Shown: one piece after another, positions 8,177 to 16,019 of the stretch
Layout: each line of letters begins with the position of its first letter
Numbering within the stretch: the first letter of the stretch is position 1
From: an uncultured Clostridia bacterium
GTDB lineage: Bacteria; Bacillota; Clostridia; Christensenellales; Aristaeellaceae
Reading direction: 5' to 3'
Assembly: GCA_934667105.1 (NCBI GenBank)
Contig: CAKULG010000032.1
Location: forward strand, 1 to 23,977
Length of the DNA stretch: 23,977 bases
Program-made: the position numbers and the translations under genes
Notes under the pieces: generated by a model
Told to the model about the DNA's origin: nothing
Seen by the model: only the letters and a program-made list of their open reading frames with translations
Databases searched by the model: none

Positions 8177-9282
8177 GCCTTCACCCCCTCGTTCTTCAGC
8201 GTGCGCTTTTTGCAAAACAGGTCGGGCAACTCCCGCGTGCCCATGATGCCCTTCCGGAAGAACAGCACCACCACCATGATAATCACGGAGAACACCACCA
8301 GCCGGAAGCCGTTGCGCAACAGCGGAACCTGGAAGCTGCCGATCCACTGCTCCTCATCCAGGAAGCGCAGCCACCATTCGGAGCAGGCCACGAACAGAAA
8401 CGCCGAAATGCAGCTGCCCGTGATGGAGCCAATGCCGCCGATGACCACGATGAGCAGAATTTCATAGGTCATGGCCGTGGTGAAGGAATTGGCCTGCACG
8501 GTGCAAGCGTACATGGCCAGCATGGCCCCGCCGATGCCCGCGAAGAAGGAGGAAATGCAGAAGGAAAGCTGCTTGTGGCGATACAGGTTGATGCCCATGG
8601 CCTCGGCGGCGATTTCATCATCCTTAACCGCCCGCAGCGCCCGGCCATAGGAGGAATGCAGCAGCAGCACGATCAGCGCAATGCACACCCCTGCGATCAC
8701 AAAGGGCACCAGTGTGGAAAGATACAGCGTCACTTCTCCCTCCGCGTTGCGGATATTAAAGCTGGAAAAGGAGGGGAAGGAATGCAGCATGTTGGAGCCG
8801 TTGGTAATCGCCCCCAGCTTATCCCATTGGAAAACGGCGCGGATGATTTCGGCAAAGCCCAGGGTGGCGATGGCCAGATAATCGCTTTTCAGCTTCAGCA
8901 CCGGCGCGCCGATGAGAAAGGCGAAGGCCGCCGCGACCACGCCCGCCAGAATCAGCGCGGGCACCACCGGCAGGGAAAAGCCAAGCAGCCCGCCGTCGTA
9001 ATACTGATACACGGCGGCGCGGCTTTCCATGGGGATGGTGAAGATGGCGTAGGTATACGCGCCGATGAGCATAAAGCCCGCCTGGCCCAGGGAGAAAATG
9101 CCCGTAAAGCCGTTCAGCAGGTTCATCGAAACCGCCACCAGGGCGTACACCGCGCCCTTTTTCAGCACCGTGAACAGCATGGAGGAGGCGGGCAGCACCT
9201 GCTCCAGCAGGAAAACCCCCGCATAAATCAGCGCGATCAGCGCGCCCGTAATCACCGCTCCGGGATTCAGCTTCTTTTTCAT
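8173..9282 (-). CDS. livM: Branched-chain amino acid ABC transporter permease LivM (system 2)
   Basis: A permease of about 369 residues. It shows VSMNLLNGFTGIFSLGQAGFM, the KLKSDYLAIATLGFAEIIRAV segment, the cytoplasmic coupling loop KDDEIAAEAMGINLYRHK, and the late GGIGSITGSCISAFLF. The ATG at 9282 has GAGGTG six bases upstream; an in-frame GTG at 9291 is the alternative. Compared with the system 1 LivM the C-terminus is longer and basic (CKKRTLKNEGVKA). It pairs with LivH of the same operon to make the membrane channel. Confidence 0.92.
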   Translation of the reverse strand: MKKKLNPGAVITGALIALIYAGVFLLEQVLPASSMLFTVLKKGAVYALVAVSMNLLNGFTGIFSLGQAGFMLIGAYTYAIFTIPMESRAAVYQYYDGGLLGFSLPVVPALILAGVVAAAFAFLIGAPVLKLKSDYLAIATLGFAEIIRAVFQWDKLGAITNGSNMLHSFPSFSSFNIRNAEGEVTLYLSTLVPFVIAGVCIALIVLLLHSSYGRALRAVKDDEIAAEAMGINLYRHKQLSFCISSFFAGIGGAMLAMYACTVQANSFTTAMTYEILLIVVIGGIGSITGSCISAFLFVACSEWWLRFLDEEQWIGSFQVPLLRNGFRLVVFSVIIMVVVLFFRKGIMGTRELPDLFCKKRTLKNEGVKA

Positions 9283-9292
9283 TTTGCGCACC

Positions 9293-10225
9293 TCACACCT
9301 TATCCGTCATTTTTTCGCCGAACAGGCCCGTGGGCTTCACCGCCAAAATCACAATCAACAGGGCGAAGGTGAAAGCGTCCGAGAAGGTGGTCAGGCCCAG
9401 CATTTTTTTAATCACGCCCGATTTGAGCAAAATCAGATCCAAGCCCTTGATGATGTTTTCGCAGATGCCGATAATAAACGCGCCGATCACCGCCCCGGGA
9501 ATGGAGCCGATGCCGCCGAACACCGCCGCCACAAAGGCCTTCAGCCCGGGCATGGAGCCCGAGGTTTGAATCACGGAGGGGTAATTGGTGAAATACAGCA
9601 TGGAGCCCACGGCCGCCAGGAAGGAGCCGATGATAAACGTGACGCTGATTACCGCGTTAATGCGAATGCCCATGAGCTGGCTGGTTTCAAAGTCCTTGGA
9701 AACGGCGCGCATGGCCATGCCCGTCTTGGTGTGGTTAATCAGCAGCACCAGGGCGGCCACCAGCACGATAGTCAGCGGCGGCGTCACCAGCGTGACCATT
9801 TTGGTGGTCAGCGACGCGCCGAAAACATGCAGCGTCACCGAATCGGAAATGACGGGCAGCCGGGGATACACCTTGTTCAGCCCGCCGGTAATATACAGCA
9901 CCAGGTTCTGCAAAAGATAGCTCACCCCGATGGCCGAAATCATAATGGACATCCGGGGCGCGCTGCGCAGGGGCTTATAGGCGACCCGCTCAATGAGAAA
10001 GCCGATGAGCACCGTCAGCCCCAGCACCAGGGGAATCACCACATACAGCGGCAGCCCCGAGGCGGAAAGATACACCATCAGAATGCCCGATACCATGAAC
10101 ACATCCCCGTGGGCGAAGTTAATCAGCCGCAGAATGCCGTATACCATGGTATACCCAATGGCGATCAGCGCGTACTGGCCGCCCACGGAAATGCCGGAGA
10201 GCAGATAGGGAAGAATCATCTGCAT
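9293..10225 (-). CDS. livH: Branched-chain amino acid ABC transporter permease LivH (system 2)
   Basis: A 310-residue permease with LLSGISVGGQYALIAIGYTM, INFAHGDVFMVSGI, the coupling region MRAVSKDFETSQLMGIRINA, and KAFVAAVFGGIGSIPGAVIG. It is slightly longer than the system 1 LivH because of an insertion near GLDLILLKSGVIKKMLG late in the chain. AAGGAGG lies before the ATG at 10225. It follows two hairpins that separate it from its binding-protein gene. Confidence 0.93.
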   Translation of the reverse strand: MQMILPYLLSGISVGGQYALIAIGYTMVYGILRLINFAHGDVFMVSGILMVYLSASGLPLYVVIPLVLGLTVLIGFLIERVAYKPLRSAPRMSIMISAIGVSYLLQNLVLYITGGLNKVYPRLPVISDSVTLHVFGASLTTKMVTLVTPPLTIVLVAALVLLINHTKTGMAMRAVSKDFETSQLMGIRINAVISVTFIIGSFLAAVGSMLYFTNYPSVIQTSGSMPGLKAFVAAVFGGIGSIPGAVIGAFIIGICENIIKGLDLILLKSGVIKKMLGLTTFSDAFTFALLIVILAVKPTGLFGEKMTDKV

Positions 10226-10259
10226 GGAAACCCCTCCTTCTAATTAGGGACTGTGCCGC

Positions 10260-10298
10260 TTCCAAAATCCGCCGCGCCCTTCCCGGCGGGCTTTGGAA
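10260..10298 (-). terminator. Hairpin upstream of livH (system 2)
   Basis: TTCCAAA (10260-10266) pairs with TTTGGAA (10292-10298), and CCGCC (10269-10273) pairs with GGCGG (10285-10289) inside. This is the second of two structures between livK and livH, matching the layout in system 1 but with unrelated sequence. Confidence 0.5.
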
Positions 10299-10329
10299 AC
10301 GGTACAGGCCGAAATAATACGATAGGGCA

Positions 10330-10356
10330 CGGCGGGAGCGAAAGCCGCTCCCGCCG
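10330..10356 (-). terminator. GC-rich hairpin after livK (system 2)
   Basis: CGGCGGGAGCG (10330-10340) pairs perfectly with CGCTCCCGCCG (10346-10356) around a 5-base loop, about 28 bp past the livK stop. No U run follows, so it is likely an attenuator or a 3' protective hairpin rather than a full stop. Confidence 0.55.
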
Positions 10357-10383
10357 CGCCGCAAGGCCATGCCCTTCAAGCAA

Positions 10384-11538
10384 TCATTCCACGCCCTGCA
10401 CAGCCGCCAGCGTCCATTCGCCGGCCGCAGTATCCAGCGTCTTGATGAAGGCGGAATCGCGCTTGGCGTCGCCCGTCTCGTCAAAGGAAATCGCTCCCGT
10501 CACGCCCTCCAGCGATACGCCCCACAGCGCCTCGTTCACCGCCTTGGGATCAGTGGAGCCCGCCGCCTTCAGCGCCTCCAGCGCGGTGTAGTACGCGTCA
10601 AAGCCCATCACGGAAACGGCGGAAATCATATCGTTGCCGTTGTTGTTGGCCAGATTCACGGAATCGGCATTGATCCAGGCCTTGAAGCCCTTATCAAATT
10701 CCGTGCCGCCCTCCTGATAGAAGGTGGAAACGTAAAGCTTCACGTCCTTGCCCTTGGCCGCTTCCACCACCACGTTGGAATCCCAGGTGTCGCTGCCCAG
10801 CAGGGGCGCGGTCACGCCCTGAGCTGCGGCGGTTTCCACAATCAGCGGCGAATAGGAAAGGGAGCAGGGGGCGAAAATGACCTCCGCGCCCACCATGGAA
10901 GCGGTGGAAAGATAAGAAGAGAAATCAGAGGTGCCGCTGGGGAAGGTTTCTTCCACCACCGTGCCGCCCAGCGCCTCGAACGCCTGCTTGAAATAATGCA
11001 CCAGGCCCACGTCGTAATCGTTGCCCAGCTCCGCCAGGCAGTAAGCGGTGGTGGCCTTCAGTTCCTTAAAGGCGTAATTGGCCAGCACCGTGCCCTGGAA
11101 GGGATCCAGGAAGCAGATACGGAAATAATGGGTGTTGCCCAGGGTGACGGCGGGATTGGTGCAGGTGACGCCGATGGCGGGAATGCCCGCTTCCCCGAAA
11201 ATGGGTTTGCCGGCGTTGGCCACGCTGGAGCCGTAGGAGCCCAGCACCACCGACACTTTTTCGCTCACCAGCTTCTGGGCGGCGCTGGGGGCCTTATCCG
11301 GCGAGGAGCCGTTATCCGCATAAACCAGTTCCACTTTATATTCCGTGCCGCCGATTTCCACGGTGGGGGTTAATTCGTTGGCATACTGCATGCCCAGGAT
11401 CTCCTGCTTGCCGCCCGCGCCGTTATTCCCCGTGGAGGGCTCGAACACGCCGATTTTAACCACCGGCATCTCGTCCGCCAGCGCGGCGGCGGGGAGCGCT
11501 AGCATAAGCGCCATAAGAATCGCAAGAACTTTTTTCAT
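10384..11538 (-). CDS. livK: Branched-chain amino acid type ABC transporter substrate-binding protein (system 2)
   Basis: A 384-residue type I binding protein. The signal peptide MKKVLAILMALMLALPAAALA ends in a type I site before Asp22, and no cysteine is present for lipid anchoring. The mature part begins VVKIGVFEPSTG, and VVLGSYGSSVANAGKPIFGE forms the cleft strand and helix. The region around DPFQGTVLANYAFKELKAT is typical of the family. The sequence is clearly divergent from the system 1 protein, so the two importers probably take different ligands. I use the ATG at 11538 (AGGAGGAGG upstream); the longer frame includes promoter DNA. Confidence 0.9.
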   Translation of the reverse strand: MKKVLAILMALMLALPAAALADEMPVVKIGVFEPSTGNNGAGGKQEILGMQYANELTPTVEIGGTEYKVELVYADNGSSPDKAPSAAQKLVSEKVSVVLGSYGSSVANAGKPIFGEAGIPAIGVTCTNPAVTLGNTHYFRICFLDPFQGTVLANYAFKELKATTAYCLAELGNDYDVGLVHYFKQAFEALGGTVVEETFPSGTSDFSSYLSTASMVGAEVIFAPCSLSYSPLIVETAAAQGVTAPLLGSDTWDSNVVVEAAKGKDVKLYVSTFYQEGGTEFDKGFKAWINADSVNLANNNGNDMISAVSVMGFDAYYTALEALKAAGSTDPKAVNEALWGVSLEGVTGAISFDETGDAKRDSAFIKTLDTAAGEWTLAAVQGVE

Positions 11539-11571
11539 TCTTCTTCCTCCTCCTTGTCTTTGATTAGGCAT

Positions 11572-11600
11572 AGTATATGCGCAAAATCCGAAAATTGCAA
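11572..11600 (-). promoter_or_regulatory. Promoter of liv operon 2
   Basis: On the minus strand TTGCAA (11600-11595), 17 bases and TATACT (11577-11572), 34 bp before the livK ATG. The -10 element is identical to that of the operon 1 promoter. Confidence 0.75.
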
Positions 11601-11651
11601 GAGCAAAACAAGAAAAATGCAAAGCAGATACAATTCTCCCAGGAAAACGTT

Positions 11652-11680
11652 TTGAAATTCCGCTTCTGATTTTCTAAAAT
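11652..11680 (+). promoter_or_regulatory. Possible plus-strand promoter toward the sigma factor
   Basis: TTGAAA (11652-11657), a 17-base spacer and TAAAAT (11675-11680). It points away from livK and would give a leader of about 420 nt before the sigma factor start. Housekeeping type; I did not find an obvious ECF-type promoter. Confidence 0.45.
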
Positions 11681-11689
11681 GCATTTATA

Positions 11690-11703
11690 AATTATGCATA
11701 ATT
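11690..11703. promoter_or_regulatory. Perfect 14-bp palindrome
   Basis: AATTATGCATAATT lies just downstream of the possible promoter at 11652-11680 and 90 bp upstream of the livK promoter. A regulator-binding site is possible; no protein can be assigned. Confidence 0.3.
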
Positions 11704-12104
11704 CATTTTCTTGCTTTTCCGTCCGTCCGGGAAGGACAGCGGAGCGCCTGCCTCCCGGCCTTGCTCGGCCCCCGGAATGCGCCGCGCAGGCCGCTTTTCC
11801 GCATTTTGCATGTATAATCCGGAGCCAAAAAAGCAATGCAAAGAAAAAAAGCGGGGCCGCCGCCCACCTGCGCCCGTCAGGGATGCGTTCTTGCCTGCGT
11901 CTCTCCGTACAAGGACATATGTCCGCCATGCAAAGACATCCGATGCAGCTTTCAAAATTTCCTGCAAAAAAATGCGCAGGGGGCGTATCCAAACCCGCTC
12001 CCGCTGCGTTAATATAGGTGAAAAGCGCCATGGCTTTTTTCAAAAAACGGATTTGCGGCGGCGCGTCGCCTGCGCGCCGCCCGGGAATCAAGGAGGATTT
12101 TCCC

Positions 12105-12584
12105 TTGATAAGCGACGCTTCTTTCGTGGAGGAGGTGCGGCAGATGACCCCCTCCCTCTACCGGGTGAGCTTCTCCCTCCTGCGGCAGGTCTACGACGCC
12201 CAGGACGCGGTGCAGCAAGCCCTGATGAACGCCTGGGCCGCCCGAGCGCGGGTGGAGCCGGAGCGCTTCCGGCCCTGGCTGATGCGCATTGTGGTGAACG
12301 AATGCCGCAACGTGCAGCGAAAGCGCATGCGCATGCAGCCCTCCAATCAATTGGAGCGGCAGGTCGCCCCCTGCCCGCCGCCCGACGCGGCGCTGGCGGA
12401 CGCGCTGAACCGGCTGCCCGAAAAGCTGCGGCTGCCGCTGCTGCTGCGCTACGGCGAGGGCTTTTCGGAGGGTGAAGTAGCCGCGGCTCTGCGCCTGCCC
12501 GTTTCCACGGTAAAGGGGCGGCTGCACCGGGGAAGATTGGCCTTGAAGAAGGAATGGCAGCATGGAGAGGAGGATGCGCAATGA
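12105..12584 (+). CDS. ECF-type RNA polymerase sigma factor
   Basis: A 159-residue sigma-70 family protein of extracytoplasmic-function type. Region 2 covers residues 5-70 (SLYRVSFSLL..., DAQDAVQQALMNAW as the region 2.2 core, FRPWLMRIVVNECRN). A short linker follows, and region 4 covers about residues 98-150, with the helix-turn-helix GFSEGEVAAALRLPVSTVKG recognising the -35. The start is the TTG at 12105, eight bases after AAGGAGG, which gives the family's usual start; an ATG at 12018 would add 29 residues unlike any sigma domain. The stop overlaps the next gene as ATGA, the usual arrangement for a sigma factor with its anti-sigma partner. The inducing signal is unknown. Confidence 0.88.
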   Translation: MISDASFVEEVRQMTPSLYRVSFSLLRQVYDAQDAVQQALMNAWAARARVEPERFRPWLMRIVVNECRNVQRKRMRMQPSNQLERQVAPCPPPDAALADALNRLPEKLRLPLLLRYGEGFSEGEVAAALRLPVSTVKGRLHRGRLALKKEWQHGEEDAQ

Positions 12585-13471
12585 AAAAGAGCTTCGATCA
12601 AACGCCCGATTTTCGCAGGGCGTTCGGCAATCCTCCCCCCGCTTTCACGGACGGCGTGGAGCGGACGCTCCGCCGTTTGCAGGAAAACAAGGAGGAAATA
12701 AAAATGAAACGCAAAATTCCCGCAGCCCTGGCCGTGGCGCTCATTGTGCTGGCGCTCACCGGCGCGGTATACGCCGCCGCCGCTTCCCACACGGTGGATT
12801 TGCTCAAATGGTTCTACGGCGATAACCTGCCCCTCGATCAGGTGGACGTGGCCCCCTGCGGCCAAAGCTACGGCCTGGGCGACGTGGTATACACCCTGGA
12901 CGACGTGGTATATGACCGGCGGGAGGGCGCGCTCTACGGCAGCGGCGTTATCACCGTGAAGGAAGGCGCAAAAGCCGTGCTGCTGGCGGAGGACTACGCG
13001 GTGGACGATCCGGCGGGCTATTTGCTGCATTTCGGCGAGGAGGAAATTCCACAGGGCGCGCCCAGCTATCGGACCCTGGCCCAGGAGCAGGGGGCGAAAA
13101 TGCTGCTGGTGAAGCTGGTTCCCGAGGGGTATATGCGGGAGGGCAAGCTGTTCACCGGCGATATCGGCTACAACGTGCTGCCCGGCAAGGATAACGCATT
13201 CTCCTTCTGGTTTGAAATCTATGCGGATCCGGAGGATCCCCAGGCCGTGGATATTCCTCTCTCCGAAGAATTCAAGGCGGAACTGATTGCCAGCGGCGAG
13301 GATCCCGCCGCTTATGCGCAAAAGGGCGTTCCCCTTTCGGAGGAATACACCCTCAAGCTGCACCTGAGCAATTGGGAAATCGCCCCCGACGGCCAGTGGC
13401 TGCGGGAGGCGCCCCAGAATACCTGGCTTCAGGAGGAGTGGATCGTCACGGTCCGCCCCAGCGAAGATTGA
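12581..13471 (+). CDS. Single-pass membrane anti-sigma-like protein (RsiV/DUF4179-like layout)
   Basis: A 296-residue protein with a cytosolic segment (residues 1-42, with AFTDGVERTLRRLQENKEE helix), one TM helix (about 45-67, IPAALAVALIVLALTGAVYA) and a large outside domain of about 230 residues. There is no cysteine/histidine zinc anti-sigma motif. The topology, the ATGA overlap with the sigma gene and the 'x-FTxxVExTLxxL' segment are what I know from clostridial anti-sigma factors with DUF4179-like outside domains. It should hold the sigma factor at the membrane until an outside signal arrives. Oddly, a second perfect ribosome binding site and ATG (12704) sit inside the gene just before the TM. 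The extracellular ligand cannot be read. Confidence 0.7.
   Translation: MKKSFDQTPDFRRAFGNPPPAFTDGVERTLRRLQENKEEIKMKRKIPAALAVALIVLALTGAVYAAAASHTVDLLKWFYGDNLPLDQVDVAPCGQSYGLGDVVYTLDDVVYDRREGALYGSGVITVKEGAKAVLLAEDYAVDDPAGYLLHFGEEEIPQGAPSYRTLAQEQGAKMLLVKLVPEGYMREGKLFTGDIGYNVLPGKDNAFSFWFEIYADPEDPQAVDIPLSEEFKAELIASGEDPAAYAQKGVPLSEEYTLKLHLSNWEIAPDGQWLREAPQNTWLQEEWIVTVRPSED
12689..12706 (+). promoter_or_regulatory. Internal ribosome binding site and start within the anti-sigma gene
   Basis: AAGGAGG (12689-12695), 8 bases, then ATG (12704) in frame with the anti-sigma gene. It would yield a 255-residue form (MKRKIPAALAV...) that keeps the TM/signal segment and outside domain but lacks the sigma-binding tail. 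Confidence 0.5.
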
Positions 13472-13483
13472 AGAAATTAAACC

Positions 13484-13522
13484 GGGGGAACCGTTCTTTG
13501 GCTTACAAAGAACGGTTCCCCC
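13484..13522. terminator. Bidirectional terminator (copy 2 of a repeated palindrome)
   Basis: GGGGGAACCGTTCTTTG (13484-13500) pairs perfectly over 17 bp with 13506-13522 around the loop GCTTA. It lies between the convergent anti-sigma gene and SH3-domain gene, flanked by A-rich sequence on the left and T-rich sequence on the right. It is the most perfect copy of the family also at 1585-1621 and 20919-20956. Confidence 0.85.
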
Positions 13523-13570
13523 GCAATACATTCATTCTGTTTTCACAGTTCCATTTTTTTATTCTGTTTC

Positions 13571-14875
13571 TTAGTAATCCGCTCCGTAGGGGAAGATCGC
13601 CACAATTTCATCCTCAATGCAGACGAAGGTATACAGCGTGCTGCCATACAGCTGATAATTGCTGATGAACTGCTGAATGTTCGTGGTGCGGATCGCCTGG
13701 GCGCGCGTGCCGAAATAGAGATCGCAATGGGCGGAAACAGGCAGATGTGCGGAGCCCTGGTTCTGGCTCTGGGCGGTGAAGGAAGAAAGGTTGCCGGTGT
13801 CGTAGGTATCCCCGGCATAATTCACCTTCACCAGGCTGGTATCGATATACCAGGTGTTATTCCGCTGATAGATGCTGTTGATATACCCGGAAGAAACGCT
13901 GGTGCGCTTTTCGCTGGGCCGCCGCTGCAAATAAATAGTGTAGGTGGTGGACGCGCTGCCGCTGGTGACCACGATGGTCACGGCCTGGGGCTTATCCGTC
14001 ATGGGGATCACCTGGGAGGTCTGGCCGCTGCGCACCACCTGGCCGTTCACGGTAATCACCGCGTTGGGGTCATAGGCGGTGGGGGTGAAGGTGGGGCGGG
14101 AAACCCAGCTGGCCACCGTCAGCAGATAGGTGGTCTGGTAGGGGTTAAAGGAAGCGGGCAGCATGATGCCCGTGTTGGGGCAATTGTGGGTAAGGCTGCT
14201 CAGCAGGGAATTTCCGGTGGGCGCCGCCGTGGGATAGGGCTGGGCCGTGGGGTAAGACGGCTGAGCCGTGGGCGCGGAGGGGCGCGCGGTGGCGGGAGCC
14301 TTGGTGGGCTGAGGCGTAATGGGCTCGCCGGAGGAGGTGGTCAGGTATTTGCTGCGGATAAAGCCCCGGGTGTACTGGGAACCGATCACCGTTTCCACAT
14401 ACACCCAATCTGACATCGCGCCCAGAGCGGTCACGGTGGTTCCTTGAGAAACGGTGGTCACCCGGCCCGTATTCACCACCGGGTCGTCCGTCAGCTTGCA
14501 ATCCTCGGTAGCGCGCACGGAAACGGCGGAGAAGTACAGGTTATAGTTCACATCGCCCTTTAGATTGTACATTTTATCCAGCGCGGCGGATTCGATGTAG
14601 CCGATGCGATAGCTGCCGCTGGAAAGCTGGTAGCCGATCATCACCCAGCCGTTCGTCACGCCGTATACCCGGGCCACGCCGCCGCCATAGGAGGCTTTTC
14701 CGTTGTTGGCCCGGTAATAGGAGGTGCCGGGACCGGAATATACGTCGAAGCTGCCGCTGAAGCTGGCCGTCGCGTAGGAATTCAGGCTGACCAGCTGATC
14801 GGCGCAGGCGGGCGCGGCCACGGCGCAGGCCAGCGTCAACGCCAGAAGCAGCGCAAAAATCTTTTTCATCATCAT
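13571..14875 (-). CDS. Secreted SH3-domain protein with cadherin-like beta-sandwich domain
   Basis: A protein of about 434 residues. The signal peptide (MMMKKIFALLLALTLACAVA...) has a type I site after ACA near residue 25. Next come two bacterial SH3-like segments: SFDVYSGPGTSYYRANNG...WVMIGYQ (about 35-100) and VSVRATEDCKLTDDP...WVYVETVIG (about 115-180). A Pro/Thr/Ala-rich linker (PTKAPATARPSAPTAQPSYP...) follows. A cadherin-like beta-sandwich (FNPYQTTYLLTVASW...AVTIVVTSG...YTIYLQRRP) comes after it, then a C-terminal region of about 110 residues I do not recognise. It is probably a cell-wall-associated or secreted structural/binding protein; there is no LPXTG and no enzyme domain. Three consecutive ATG codons leave the start ambiguous by two residues. 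No good promoter is visible in the 80 bp after prfA, so co-transcription with prfA is possible. Confidence 0.75.
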   Translation of the reverse strand: MMMKKIFALLLALTLACAVAAPACADQLVSLNSYATASFSGSFDVYSGPGTSYYRANNGKASYGGGVARVYGVTNGWVMIGYQLSSGSYRIGYIESAALDKMYNLKGDVNYNLYFSAVSVRATEDCKLTDDPVVNTGRVTTVSQGTTVTALGAMSDWVYVETVIGSQYTRGFIRSKYLTTSSGEPITPQPTKAPATARPSAPTAQPSYPTAQPYPTAAPTGNSLLSSLTHNCPNTGIMLPASFNPYQTTYLLTVASWVSRPTFTPTAYDPNAVITVNGQVVRSGQTSQVIPMTDKPQAVTIVVTSGSASTTYTIYLQRRPSEKRTSVSSGYINSIYQRNNTWYIDTSLVKVNYAGDTYDTGNLSSFTAQSQNQGSAHLPVSAHCDLYFGTRAQAIRTTNIQQFISNYQLYGSTLYTFVCIEDEIVAIFPYGADY

Positions 14876-14954
14876 AAATCCTTCCCTTCCTTGTGGTTCC
14901 ATCCATAGAACGAAGTAAAATGCCATTCTGTTTCCAGCCGCGAAGATTTTTTTA

Positions 14955-16019
14955 TTATATGCTCAGGTTTTTCAGCTTCTCCGCCTGCTCGTGCAGCGTC
15001 AGCGCGTCCAGAATCTCGTCCAGCTCGCCGTCCATCACCGCGTCGATTTTATACAGCGTCAGCCCGATGCGGTGATCCGTCACCCGGCCCTGGGGGAAAT
15101 TATAGGTGCGGATGCGCTCGTTGCGTTCCCCGCTGCCCACCTGGGCCCGGCGGTTTTCGGCATAGGCGGCGTTCTGCTGGGATTGATACAGATCATACAG
15201 CCGGGAACGGAGCACCTTCATGGCCTTTTCCTTATTTTTCAATTGGCTTTTCTCATCCTGGCAGGTCACCACCAGGCCGGAAGGCATATGCGTGATGCGC
15301 ACGGCGGAATCGGTGCGGTTGATATACTGGCCGCCGTGGCCGGAGGCGCGGTAGGTATCGATGCGGATATCCTCGGGGCGGATTTCCACCTCCACCCCCT
15401 CCGCCTCGGGCAGCACAGCCACAGTGGCGGTGGAGGTGTGGATGCGGCCCCCCGCCTCCGTCACCGGCACCCGCTGAATGCGATGCACGCCGGATTCATA
15501 TTTCATCCGGCTGAAGGCCCCCTGGCCGGACAGCGTGAACACCGCTTCCTTCACGCCCCCCAGCTCGGTTTCCGAAATATCCACCGGCTCGAAGAGGAAC
15601 CCCCGGCGCTCGGCGTAGCGCTGATACATCCGCAGCAGCAGCGCCGCGAACAGCGCCGCCTCCTCGCCCCCCGCTCCGGGGCGAATCTCCATCACCACGC
15701 TGCGCTCGTCGTTGGGATCCCGGGGCAGAAGGAACAGCCGCAGGGCCTCCCGCTCCCGCTCCTCCCGGGGCGTCAGCGCCTTTAATTCCTCCTCGGCCAT
15801 CTGCTTGAAATCCGGGTCGGCCAGCATTTCCCGGGCCTGGGCGATTTCCTCCGTCAGGCCGCGATAGGCGCGATAGGCCGCCACCGCGGGCTCCAGCTGG
15901 GCGATTTCCTTCAGCGCCTTTTGCCACCGGGGCACGTCCGCCAGCAGCTCGGGCTGGGCGGAGGCCTCCTGCAATTCCTCCAGCCGGGCCTCCATGGCCT
16001 CAAACTGCGCTTCCAGCAC
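14955..16019 (-). CDS. prfA: Peptide chain release factor 1
   Basis: A 354-residue class I release factor that ends translation at UAA and UAG by triggering peptidyl-tRNA hydrolysis. The tripeptide PVT (residues 185-187, in HRIQRVPVTEAGGRIHTS) is the RF1-type stop-codon reader, as opposed to SPF of RF2. The catalytic GGQ is at residues 229-231. Around it the sequence is GHGGQYINRTDSAV, where the usual form is GAGGQHVNKTDSAV; these are unusual but conservative neighbours. The start is the GTG at 16019, with AAGGGGGG seven bases upstream; the first 20 bases overlap the end of prmC. The methylase encoded directly upstream modifies the GGQ glutamine. Confidence 0.95.
   Translation of the reverse strand: MLEAQFEAMEARLEELQEASAQPELLADVPRWQKALKEIAQLEPAVAAYRAYRGLTEEIAQAREMLADPDFKQMAEEELKALTPREEREREALRLFLLPRDPNDERSVVMEIRPGAGGEEAALFAALLLRMYQRYAERRGFLFEPVDISETELGGVKEAVFTLSGQGAFSRMKYESGVHRIQRVPVTEAGGRIHTSTATVAVLPEAEGVEVEIRPEDIRIDTYRASGHGGQYINRTDSAVRITHMPSGLVVTCQDEKSQLKNKEKAMKVLRSRLYDLYQSQQNAAYAENRRAQVGSGERNERIRTYNFPQGRVTDHRIGLTLYKIDAVMDGELDEILDALTLHEQAEKLKNLSI

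Larger units (their letters stand above)
11601..12104. other. Long divergent intergenic region between liv operon 2 and the sigma factor gene
   Basis: No protein-coding frame here has both a family match and a ribosome binding site until the TTG at 12105. It holds a plus-strand promoter-like pair at 11652-11680 and a palindrome at 11690-11703. A TATAAT at 11813-11818 lacks a good -35. An A-rich stretch follows around 11825-11850. A leader RNA or small RNA could lie here, but I cannot define one. Confidence 0.4.

Noticed and set aside
11564..12091. 175-residue minus-strand frame upstream of livK (system 2)
   Set aside because: It spans the livK promoter, has no family-like sequence, and ends in a Phe/Cys-rich stretch typical of AT-rich intergenic DNA.
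12449..13531. 360-residue minus-strand frame opposite the sigma/anti-sigma genes
   Set aside because: It runs through the bidirectional terminator and lies antisense to two well-supported genes.
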